Below are positions 1 through 5,561 of a stretch of 7,740 bases of DNA, one piece after another. Source of the DNA: Methanosarcinales archaeon (lineage in GTDB: Archaea; Halobacteriota; Methanosarcinia; Methanosarcinales; Methanogasteraceae); contig DAOVGO010000007.1 of NCBI GenBank assembly GCA_030672345.1, positions 1-7,740 on the forward strand. The letters are read 5' to 3'. The translations under genes and the position numbers were made by a program. The stretch's first letter is position 1, and each line of letters begins with the position of its first letter. Under the pieces are notes generated by a model, which saw only the letters and a list, made by a program, of their open reading frames with translations, ran no database searches and had not been told where the DNA came from.

Positions 1-18
1 TGATGAAATGTGTGTGGT

Positions 19-31
19 ATAATCTGATTAT
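19..31. repeat. 13-bp perfect palindrome near left edge
   Basis: ATAATC, a central T, then GATTAT form a perfect inverted repeat. It overlaps the stop codon of the small minus-strand ORF that ends at 28, and on the plus strand a run of five T follows at 36-40. It could be a weak terminator-type hairpin or a protein-binding site. Such an AT-rich palindrome can also arise by chance, so no function is assigned. Confidence 0.3.
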
Positions 32-207
32 GCAGTTTTTGTTCTGTCGGGTGAAAATTTGTGAGATGTGGGGGTGCTCCGTGGGTGTTTCAAAATCAAT
101 TGTGAGACAGACTCTTCAGTCGGGGGTGGCACGGCTGGGGCATCAGAGTGTACATCGAGGTAAGCTATTTGCTTGGGAGCCCCTAAGTCATCATCATCAT
201 CCGGCAT
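28..207 (-). CDS. possible 59-aa acidic/proline-rich small protein
   Basis: I do not recognise this product. An ATG at 205-207 opens a 59-codon ORF that overlaps the last 11 bases of the GINS gene, so it could be translated by coupling; a weak TTGAG lies a few bases upstream. The N-terminus has five Asp in a row after Met-Pro, encoded by a GAT repeat. The middle is rich in Ala, Pro and acidic residues, and the C-terminus is basic and Thr/Ser-rich. There is no hydrophobic segment and no Cys pair. Third-position GC looks lower than in the neighbouring genes and the tail reads like non-coding sequence. It may be a chance ORF, or the true gene may be shorter. The overlap with a stop is the main argument for it. 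Confidence 0.3.
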   Translation of the reverse strand: MPDDDDDLGAPKQIAYLDVHSDAPAVPPPTEESVSQLILKHPRSTPTSHKFSPDRTKTA

Positions 208-907
208 TAATCTCAACCGGCAACACCGCTCTTCGCTTGCACAGCACCTTTGCATGGAGGTCGGGCAGCGTCACCACATCGTTCTTTGCAAGGGTGTAAT
301 GGTGGCTATCCGTGCCCACGAAAGTGGGGATGTTCTTGAGCACGCGCACGATCGTGTAACCCTCCGGTGCGCCTATATTCACTGTTTCAACTCCCTCGAG
401 ACCCCCTGCATCTTCGTCATGTTCGGCAGCTTTCTCTTCTGGCAGCGGTGGGGCAGACTCGACATTCCTGACCTGCGCAACCGATGTAACCGGGGTAACT
501 GGTGCAACCAGCTCACCAGCGATCACCTGTTCGACCGCATTCCAGCCCTGCCGCACCGCGCCAAGCACCGAATCATAGATGTCACGCTCAATCGGCGTCA
601 TCATATCGATGTCATGCCTGATGCCACCAATCTCCCCCATTATGCTTAAGGATGCAAGGTTGACGATCTTTCCGATCCGCAGTTTGAAGATGCGCTGCAA
701 ACGGTCGCTCGCGGTCTCGAGTTCGTCGGCAAGGAACTGGGCTTCTCTGCCCGATGCCGTTTTCTGCTCCTCACGAAGCCCATCAAGATACGTGCGCACG
801 TTCTCATAGAAGTCGGGCTCGAGTTTTGCGAGTTTTTGTTTCTGCTCCTGTTTCAGGATATTGCGCAGTTCTTCAAAATCCATTGTGAGCATATTTGCGA
901 TCAGCAT
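197..907 (-). CDS. gins51: archaeal GINS subunit (Gins51/Gins15 type)
   Basis: This is a subunit of the GINS complex, which joins MCM helicase and a Cdc45/RecJ-like protein (GAN) at the replication fork. The domain order shows it: an N-terminal all-helical A domain (about residues 9-130, with the family's PDFY followed by a helix at 31-42), a Pro/Val/acidic linker (133-182), then the small beta-rich B domain (183-232, with VRVLKNIPTFVGTD and a DVVTLP turn). A-before-B is the Sld5/Psf1-like arrangement, as opposed to B-before-A in Gins23. The length of 228-236 aa is normal. The start is uncertain: ATGs lie at 907, 892 and 883. Homologues usually begin at the MDFEEL-like Met (883), but no start has a clear Shine-Dalgarno and the TATA box lies about 35 bases upstream of 907. 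The stop sits in four tandem in-frame TGA codons (188-199). Confidence 0.88.
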   Translation of the reverse strand: MLIANMLTMDFEELRNILKQEQKQKLAKLEPDFYENVRTYLDGLREEQKTASGREAQFLADELETASDRLQRIFKLRIGKIVNLASLSIMGEIGGIRHDIDMMTPIERDIYDSVLGAVRQGWNAVEQVIAGELVAPVTPVTSVAQVRNVESAPPLPEEKAAEHDEDAGGLEGVETVNIGAPEGYTIVRVLKNIPTFVGTDSHHYTLAKNDVVTLPDLHAKVLCKRRAVLPVEINAG

Positions 908-935
908 TATTTCAATCTGGTGGCAAACGCCGAAA

Positions 936-947
936 CATATTTATAGG
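936..947. promoter_or_regulatory. shared TATA element between GINS and cytochrome genes
   Basis: CATATTTATAGG on the plus strand reads CCTATAAATATG on the minus strand, so it resembles an archaeal TATA box either way. Counting about 25 bases downstream puts the plus-strand transcription start near 966, giving the cytochrome gene a leader of about 30 nt. It puts the minus-strand start near 917, giving the GINS gene a leader of about 10 nt. No second good TATA box is seen in this 89-bp gap. The start sites are inferred from spacing only. Confidence 0.5.
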
Positions 948-964
948 AATTTGATGTGGTTTAC

Positions 965-979
965 TATCATCTTATGATA
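965..979. promoter_or_regulatory. operator-like inverted repeat at cytochrome promoter
   Basis: TATCAT, CTT, ATGATA is a perfect 6-bp inverted repeat with a 3-bp spacer. It lies where the cytochrome transcript should start and just upstream of its Shine-Dalgarno GAGG (985-988, 8 nt before the ATG). This is a typical position for a repressor operator in archaea, where binding over the start site blocks polymerase. No regulator gene is in the window, so its identity is unknown. Confidence 0.4.
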
Positions 980-996
980 ATGTTGAGGAACCTACC

Positions 997-1935
997 ATGA
1001 ACAAAACTCAATTATTTGCCGTGCTGATGCTGATGGTTTTTGGGTTGGTCATCATCTCGATTATCGTCTATGATTCGGATGCATCAATCGAGATGCAGCA
1101 GTGTGGTGGCTGTCACAACCCTGAGTTCACCCAGGAGATGGCAGGGACCGGTGCATGGCCCGCTATCTTCAATGCGATCGTTTCCGAGCACCGGGGCGAA
1201 CGCGCTGAACCGTATTCCGGGACGTGTCTCCGAGACCTGGCGGAATCCCAGGTACCGGAGAGCGTGCAGCTGCACAAGGGCATGATACCCACCGAATGCA
1301 TACGCTGCCATAACACACCGATTGCACCGATGTACACCGAGTGCATGATGTGCCATGGAGACCACCAGCATGCCACCGAGCCGGTAGAAGGCGGCTGCAG
1401 GGAGTGTCATCCGGCGCACACCGCAGACACCAGCGATGGCTGTGCTGACTGCCATGTGCCCCAGTATACCGAGTTCACCACATCCGGTGGCGGGCATGCG
1501 ACGAAGGACACCAGCTACGAGGCTCTGCGCTACACACTGAGTCCGACGACATACAGTTATGATGCGCCATTGATCGGAGACGGGTGCTACTCCTGTCACG
1601 AGGAGCATGGAGAATCCATGGCATGTATGGACTGTCATGGGCTCGAACATGGATATGGACTGTCAGACTGTCAGACCTGTCACAACCCACATGCTCCAAC
1701 CGTGATCAAGTTCGGTGCGATCGTGACCAGCGAGCAGTGCGTACTGTGCCACGAAGACACCAAGAAGGAGTTCATCACATATCCGACCAAACATGCGGAG
1801 CTGAATTGCACCGACTGTCACATCGAGCACGTTGGAGCAATGGCATGCATCAACTGCCATGCTGACGCGCACAAGGATATTGTTGTGGATGTTGACTGCA
1901 TGACCTGTCACACGAACGGGCATGCACCGATCTAG
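997..1935 (+). CDS. dodecaheme c-type cytochrome (12 CxxCH), secreted/anchored
   Basis: This is a multiheme electron-transfer protein expected on the outer face of the cell membrane. Residues 7-25 form one hydrophobic helix after MNKTQ: a signal peptide or uncleaved anchor. Twelve CxxCH sites start at Cys 36, 101, 116, 134, 149, 197, 210, 225, 248, 271, 284 and 301. Thirteen other His are present (65, 93, 123, 125, 141, 167, 204, 218, 232, 266, 278, 292, 309), enough for bis-His ligation of all hemes. The sites form three units of four: a lone heme followed by CxxCHxxxxxEF-like sequence, then a triheme block. Units 2 and 3 are clearly homologous; unit 1 is more divergent and has an extra Cys77. 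No C-terminal helix or sorting signal is seen. GAGG 8 nt upstream supports the ATG. ANME-type archaea use such proteins for extracellular electron transfer; the partner and exact role are not shown here. The gene stands alone, with no maturation (ccm) genes in the window. Confidence 0.93.
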   Translation: MNKTQLFAVLMLMVFGLVIISIIVYDSDASIEMQQCGGCHNPEFTQEMAGTGAWPAIFNAIVSEHRGERAEPYSGTCLRDLAESQVPESVQLHKGMIPTECIRCHNTPIAPMYTECMMCHGDHQHATEPVEGGCRECHPAHTADTSDGCADCHVPQYTEFTTSGGGHATKDTSYEALRYTLSPTTYSYDAPLIGDGCYSCHEEHGESMACMDCHGLEHGYGLSDCQTCHNPHAPTVIKFGAIVTSEQCVLCHEDTKKEFITYPTKHAELNCTDCHIEHVGAMACINCHADAHKDIVVDVDCMTCHTNGHAPI

Positions 1936-1943
1936 AGTATACG

Positions 1944-1978
1944 ATTCCGCCGGCACCATCCCGGCGGGGTTAATTTTT
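1944..1978 (+). terminator. hairpin + T-run terminator of cytochrome gene
   Basis: CCGCCGG (1947-1953) pairs perfectly with CCGGCGG (1961-1967) across a 7-nt loop. The stem can extend outward through two U-G pairs and one A-U pair (1944-1946 with 1968-1970). TAATTTTT follows, with five T at 1974-1978. It begins 8 bases after the TAG stop at 1933-1935. Confidence 0.75.
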
Positions 1979-1996
1979 ATGGCTCTCATCCCAAGT

Positions 1997-2172
1997 TTAA
2001 GAAGAAGTTGCATCACCAGACCGACATCGAAGCAAAAATGCCAACCAAAACAACAGGAAAACAGCAAAGTTAACAGGGACTCCAGCGCTCTTCCTGTATT
2101 TGCATCCTTTCAGCCATCTGATAAGGAGCGCAAATCCTCAAAAAAACACCAGCGTTCCTAAAATAACGGCAT
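1997..2172 (-). pseudogene. possible decayed gene for a small two-helix membrane protein
   Basis: Read on the minus strand from 2167 to the TAA at 1997-1999, one frame gives VILGTLVFF, then a TGA (2138-2140), then GFALLIRWLKGCKYRKSAG, a second hydrophobic helix (PVNFAVFLLFWLAFLLRC) and a short polar tail. Apart from the TGA this reads as helix, basic loop, helix. Replacing TGA by TGG (Trp) would complete the first helix. An ATG lies just upstream at 2170-2172 but in another frame, so two lesions are needed: an indel after the ATG and the nonsense codon. No Shine-Dalgarno is seen. T-rich non-coding DNA also yields hydrophobic translations, so chance is a real alternative. I do not recognise a family. 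Apart from this and the flanking terminators, nothing else is seen between 1936 and 2300. Confidence 0.27.
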
Positions 2173-2238
2173 TCTTCTATTTTTAAGACGATCGCCAACC
2201 ACAGGACTGCAACATTTTTAACTTAAAATCCTATTATA

Positions 2239-2263
2239 GGCACTGGAAAATCCGGGTTGTGCC
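2239..2263 (-). terminator. weak terminator candidate of the MoxR/VWA operon
   Basis: GGCAC (2239-2243) can pair with GTGCC (2259-2263) around a 15-nt loop. On the minus strand the stem is followed by TATAATAGGATTTT. It lies 38-62 bases beyond the VWA stop codon. The short stem, long loop and weak T-run make this only a candidate. Archaeal termination can also occur at T-runs alone; the next one on this strand is seven T at 2140-2146. Confidence 0.22.
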
Positions 2264-2300
2264 ACTTGAGCGCGGCTACTTTCGGAGCAAATCTCCAAAT

Positions 2301-3236
2301 TCAGACCCTCAGTTGCAGCATCTGCTTGATACCACCACGCAGTGCATGTACGAACGTATCTGCCCTTCCGATCACCGAAACAGCGATTTTGAGCTCGTTG
2401 ATGCGCTGGGCAAATGTTCTGCTCGTATACGCCCCGATTCTTGTATCGATAAGCCCGGTTTGCGGGAGTATCGGGAGATACAGTATCCGTACACCTTTTC
2501 GGACCATCCGCCGCAGGTATAGCAGACTTGCCTCCTGTACGCCGATGTCGTCGAGCAGCACGCCGGTGCCGGTCTCAGGAGGCATGCCTGTCAGTATGAT
2601 CAGCTGCCGCTCGCCATCTAAAAGATCCCATCTCATACGGAGCAGCGATGCAAGCGCAAGATCGAGCCTGCAGCATCCGGCGCCGTTTGCCGCAAGCAAT
2701 GTCCCGTAATCGAGGCTGCCATGAATATTGATATCTGCACGGGTATCGGATCCGAAGGTGATGAGCGATCTGGTCTCTGCATCGCTGATCTTCTCGAGCA
2801 GCGCGATCGTGGCGATCTTTGCAAACGCTGATGGCGCATCCTTGCCAGGTACTTCGCGCCCGAGCATCCGGGTTCTTGCCCACGCAGTCATCTGGTCAGA
2901 GTTGTCGAGCAGGACCGCAAGATGCAGCGCCGGCTTGCTCCGCGCCCTCGATCTTCCGATGACTGCATCCATCTGCCGTCCCCGTGTGCAGAACTCCTGT
3001 TGCGTGCGGTTGACAGCGATGATGCCAGCGCCGTCGTACGGCTGGTATTCCATCCGTTCGAGTGATGGGGGGACATAATAATCTCTTTTGAGTACATCAC
3101 TACCGATATTCCTGCAATTATCGATTATCTTTCGATAAATTCGGGGTTTACGCTTTTCAAGAAACTGTGCGCAGTATGTTAGTGTGTCATCCACGAGATC
3201 ATCTGTGAAGTCGTCTACTACATTGTTGAGGCGCAT
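2301..3236 (-). CDS. VWA-domain protein with degenerate MIDAS, partner of MoxR ATPase
   Basis: This is probably the VWA half of a MoxR-VWA chaperone pair, comparable in layout to CoxD-CoxE, NorQ-NorD or RavA-ViaA. Residues 1-100 form a charged, largely helical N-terminal region. The VWA-like core starts at the strand HLAVLLDNSDQM (105-116), which matches the DxSxS loop, and runs to the end, with further strands at 156-162, 211-216, 249-256 and 283-290. The metal site is eroded: D111 and S113 remain, but the third Ser is Gln115, the Thr loop reads GCCRLDLAL with Cys189 in place of Thr, and the usual Asp after the fourth strand is missing (ILTGMPP, 214-220). It may therefore bind its partner without Mg. 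The ATG at 3234-3236 follows the MoxR stop by 9 bases, with a weak GATGAGAG upstream, so it is co-transcribed. The VWA assignment rests on the motif pattern and context; the substrate is unknown. Confidence 0.7.
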   Translation of the reverse strand: MRLNNVVDDFTDDLVDDTLTYCAQFLEKRKPRIYRKIIDNCRNIGSDVLKRDYYVPPSLERMEYQPYDGAGIIAVNRTQQEFCTRGRQMDAVIGRSRARSKPALHLAVLLDNSDQMTAWARTRMLGREVPGKDAPSAFAKIATIALLEKISDAETRSLITFGSDTRADINIHGSLDYGTLLAANGAGCCRLDLALASLLRMRWDLLDGERQLIILTGMPPETGTGVLLDDIGVQEASLLYLRRMVRKGVRILYLPILPQTGLIDTRIGAYTSRTFAQRINELKIAVSVIGRADTFVHALRGGIKQMLQLRV

Positions 3237-3245
3237 CGTTGTCTC

Positions 3246-4127
3246 TCATCTCACAAGCGCGTCTCCGACCGAGATCACCAGTTGCTGCACCCGGTGCAGT
3301 GAATGCGGGTCGGTCTCGTCCGCAATGATCGTGCTCTGGTGGAATGCGGCATCCATGAACGCGCTGACATGATCTGAGCCCTGTTTCATGGAAAGATCGC
3401 AGTACCGAGCCATTCTGATGACTCCGTCGGTAGATAGTCCCTGCGGAATCCCACGATCCTTCTTCCAGATCGCTCTGGTCTTATCTGCGAATATAAGTAT
3501 GCCTTCGATCACCTTTTCATCGAGATCAGGTGTGATCGAAGCAAGTAGTGTTCTTTCGGTGGAACTGCTCGGATAACCGATGTTTATCGGAACAAACCGC
3601 CTTTTCAGCGCATTGCTGAGCCGATAGGTTCCTTCGTCCCCGAAATTCGCGGTCGCTATCAATACCCAACCATCAGGCTTCAAAAGGGTCATTTCCTTGT
3701 ATTCGAGCGGCAGTTTGCCGAGTGACAGCAGCAGAAAAAGACCTGAGTACGCAGAACTCGGCGCACGCGTGAACTCGTCGATCAAGAGGTTTTTATGGTC
3801 GAAGATCGCTCGCGCGACGATTCCGTACTTGTACACGAACTGCTCTGCAAGCGCCGAGTTGCCAGACATCGAGAGCGGATGAAAGCCGCCGATGATATGG
3901 TACTCGTTCATCCCCTCTGTGCCCTCGATCTCGTAGAATGTATCCTTTCCGCCACCGAGATACGTTAAAAGATGTTCTGCGATCGTTGTTTTCCCGTTAC
4001 CCGGGGGACCGTACAGCATGATCGGATAACCAAGATCAATGTACCGCAGCGCCCGTATGATGGCGTCATCGTGCCCTTTGATCGTGCATGTCTCAAGGAT
4101 CTTGAGATAGTCATCTGTTGTCAGCAT
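3246..4127 (-). CDS. MoxR-family AAA+ ATPase
   Basis: This is a cytosolic AAA+ ATPase of the MoxR group, which works with VWA proteins to remodel or activate target complexes using ATP. Visible motifs are Walker A GPPGNGKT (40-47), Walker B LLIDEFTR (114-121), sensor 1 IATAN with Asn161, and the arginine-finger region ALKRRF (173-178). A C-terminal helical lid runs from about 200 to 293. At 293 aa it is a typical single-domain MoxR. Where most MoxR proteins have the sensor-2 motif SPRA, this one has STDG (232-235), so the sensor-2 Arg is absent or replaced by a nearby Arg such as R238. The ATG (4125-4127) directly abuts the TAA of the membrane protein gene (TAAATG), with a GGAG 15 nt upstream, suggesting coupled translation. 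The VWA gene follows after 9 bases. The specific target is not known. Confidence 0.92.
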   Translation of the reverse strand: MLTTDDYLKILETCTIKGHDDAIIRALRYIDLGYPIMLYGPPGNGKTTIAEHLLTYLGGGKDTFYEIEGTEGMNEYHIIGGFHPLSMSGNSALAEQFVYKYGIVARAIFDHKNLLIDEFTRAPSSAYSGLFLLLSLGKLPLEYKEMTLLKPDGWVLIATANFGDEGTYRLSNALKRRFVPINIGYPSSSTERTLLASITPDLDEKVIEGILIFADKTRAIWKKDRGIPQGLSTDGVIRMARYCDLSMKQGSDHVSAFMDAAFHQSTIIADETDPHSLHRVQQLVISVGDALVR

Positions 4128-5204
4128 TTATTTGAATGAAAACTCCATATTTCGCTCTATCTGATGTAATAGTTCTTCTGCGTCATCTTTTGACCCGTAA
4201 TCGTACTTCGATACGAGTAAGTTCAGTTCATTCTTGAATTTGCCAACGCCCTGCACACACGCCAATCGATTCAACTCCCCCTTCTTAAGTTCGCTCTGGA
4301 AGTTCTGCATCTTCTTCACTATCGAGTTGTATGGATTTTCTAATCCTTCTTCCGTCTCTTCGTCATCTTCGGCTGCCAATCTGCGATATATGACCGTCCC
4401 ATCCTCTGTGATCGTTTTTTCAATGTCAAACGCATTCAACACCAGATGGTTTGCAAAGAAAACGACCATAACAAAGACAACGTGCGATAAGAGGTAGTAC
4501 CAGCAGAGTATGAGGAGATCTCCGCTGATTATCGAGAGAAATTCGCCTACCTCGGATAATTCATCGATTAACGAAAGTTGACTGATCGCAATCGTTGTAG
4601 CGAGTATGATAAACACAGAAAGCGTCAGGATTCCTGCCTTCGACGTCGCATAGAATCGATTGGCAGCAGAGAATCTAAGACTCCTTACAGTGCCTGCAAG
4701 CAGATAACACCACAGCAATGGTATCAATGAGCACAGAACGAACGTTAACAGCAGCATATCCGGTTTACCGCCAACATAGTCCAGATTCCATGTTCTTGTG
4801 ACGTTGTATATCATGACTGCAAGTCCCATCCCTGCAAATCCATATCCATACCGTGGTGAATCTACGATTGCGATGAGAATGACGATGGCATTTGCCATGG
4901 CAAAGATAACCATCGGCAGGAACTGGAATGAGTCAAAAAGTTCTTCGGTATGCACAAGATTCATTGCAGCGCCCACAGCCCAGTATGCGGAAAAACCAAG
5001 GAAGATGTATGCTGCAAACTTGACTGCGCGGCTCGGGATCATGTATATGACCGGCACGGCAAGCCCTGTGAGCAGCATCAGCACGAACAGCGCCATAAAA
5101 CCGGATGTGCCGCCATAGATCGGCGCTACGTAGATGTTCGTGATTCCGATCAGCACTGCGCAGAGCACCGCAACGTTTCCGTTGATTGATTTCTGATTAC
5201 TCAA
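4128..5204 (-). CDS. eight-helix membrane protein with cytosolic tail, unrecognised
   Basis: I do not recognise a family. The 358-aa protein has about eight hydrophobic segments: residues 10-30, 36-56, 61-84, 95-115, 120-136, 149-173, 190-213 and 225-256. The long last one ends with HLVLNAFDIEK. A soluble tail of about 100 residues follows, with an acidic stretch (AAEDDEETEE, 277-286) and then charged helices of possible coiled-coil type (295-355). With an even helix number both ends should face the cytosol, where the tail could meet the MoxR ATPase encoded directly downstream. It is the first gene of the operon. The start is TTG (5202-5204), immediately after an in-frame TAA, with GGGGAGG 9 nt upstream; the next Met is residue 37, inside the second helix. 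No transporter or enzyme motif is visible. It may be the substrate, anchor or receptor of the MoxR-VWA pair. Confidence 0.82.
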   Translation of the reverse strand: MSNQKSINGNVAVLCAVLIGITNIYVAPIYGGTSGFMALFVLMLLTGLAVPVIYMIPSRAVKFAAYIFLGFSAYWAVGAAMNLVHTEELFDSFQFLPMVIFAMANAIVILIAIVDSPRYGYGFAGMGLAVMIYNVTRTWNLDYVGGKPDMLLLTFVLCSLIPLLWCYLLAGTVRSLRFSAANRFYATSKAGILTLSVFIILATTIAISQLSLIDELSEVGEFLSIISGDLLILCWYYLLSHVVFVMVVFFANHLVLNAFDIEKTITEDGTVIYRRLAAEDDEETEEGLENPYNSIVKKMQNFQSELKKGELNRLACVQGVGKFKNELNLLVSKYDYGSKDDAEELLHQIERNMEFSFK

Positions 5205-5213
5205 TTAGATACG

Positions 5214-5220
5214 CCTCCCC
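5214..5220 (-). promoter_or_regulatory. strong Shine-Dalgarno fixing a TTG start
   Basis: GGGGAGG on the minus strand lies 9 nt before the TTG at 5202-5204. An in-frame TAA (5205-5207) directly precedes the TTG, and no ATG or GTG start is available nearby, so this site decides the start of the membrane protein gene. A second GGAGG lies slightly upstream (5226-5230). Confidence 0.7.
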
Positions 5221-5255
5221 GTACTCCTCCACTAAAAGAGTTATAACCCAAAGGG

Positions 5256-5263
5256 ATAAATAA
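5256..5263 (-). promoter_or_regulatory. TATA-like element of the MoxR operon
   Basis: TTATTTAT on the minus strand, preceded by an A-rich AGTAAA that could serve as a BRE, lies about 55 nt before the TTG start. Counting about 25 bases downstream gives a start near 5234 and a leader of about 30 nt carrying the strong Shine-Dalgarno. The assignment is by position and composition only. Confidence 0.38.
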
Positions 5264-5308
5264 TTTACTGTTATCTCCGGGAGATTTTTTGTCCACTCCG
5301 CAGTGTAT

Positions 5309-5330
5309 TTTGGAATTCTGACATTCCAAA
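5309..5330. repeat. perfect 8-bp inverted repeat (hairpin)
   Basis: TTTGGAAT (5309-5316) and ATTCCAAA (5323-5330) are perfect complements around the 6-nt loop TCTGAC. The element lies about 50 bp upstream of the MoxR operon TATA box. There is no T-run directly after it on either strand, so a terminator role is doubtful. It could be a regulator-binding site for the operon or part of a structured RNA. Confidence 0.4.
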
Positions 5331-5374
5331 CCTCATTTCAGAGGATGATATGTTCCATACGGAATGATTTTATC

Positions 5375-5465
5375 ACGAATGCGCACGCCCCGGACGAATG
5401 GCACGAATCTATATGGCAATAGCTACCGTATCCGTGTTATATGTGTCATTCGTCTCATTCATGTT
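5375..5465. repeat. palindromic element of inverted tandem 9-nt units
   Basis: The left arm has four consecutive 9-10-nt units (5375-5384, 5385-5393, 5394-5402, 5403-5411) with consensus ACGAATGRC. The right arm has four exact 9-nt units (5430-5438, 5439-5447, 5448-5456, 5457-5465) with consensus ATTCGTGTC, whose reverse complement is a cyclic shift of the left consensus. The 18-bp centre separates the arms. GACGAATGGCAC (5393-5404) pairs with GTGTCATTCGTC (5443-5454) except for one G-T, and ATATGG (5411-5416) pairs with CCGTAT (5426-5431). Read in one plus frame the right arm gives the repetitive peptide IRVICVIRLIHV. Similar ATTCGTG-type intergenic repeats are, from memory, widespread in environmental genomes. 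It is probably a MITE/REP-like non-coding element. Apart from this, the hairpin, the promoter and a weak terminator, nothing else is seen between 5205 and 5597. Confidence 0.55.
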
Positions 5466-5535
5466 TGAGATCTACACATATATTCGCCGAAGCTATCTTC
5501 AGACTCGATTATGCCACACACTTACCGGAAATTAC

Positions 5536-5561
5536 AAAAACGGACGTGGTTTAGCATAAAC
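5536..5561 (-). terminator. weak terminator candidate of Lon-like protease gene
   Basis: GTTTA (5549-5553) and TAAAC (5557-5561) form a short perfect stem with a 3-nt loop. On the minus strand a run of five T (5540-5536) follows 8 bases later. It lies 37 bases beyond the protease stop. The stem is short and AU-rich, so the T-run may be the effective signal. Confidence 0.3.

Noticed and set aside
173..649. 158-codon plus-strand ORF across the GINS gene
   Set aside because: It is antisense to a recognisable GINS protein and has no domain-like sequence or ribosome site.
1084..1699. Long open frames opposite the cytochrome gene on the minus strand
   Set aside because: They lie wholly antisense to a clear 12-CxxCH protein, and their composition reflects its repeated Cys/His codons.
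2140..2146. Seven-T run on the minus strand as the main operon terminator
   Set aside because: It is more than 150 bases beyond the VWA stop with no hairpin directly before it; kept only as a secondary possibility.
2216..2228. TTTTAA-C-TTAAAA palindrome
   Set aside because: Such a purely A/T palindrome is expected by chance in an AT-rich gap and has no promoter spacing to any gene.
5364..5468. 34-aa plus-strand ORF within the 9-nt repeat
   Set aside because: Its peptide merely translates the repeat units (repeated Ile-Arg-Val); the 9-nt period explains it.
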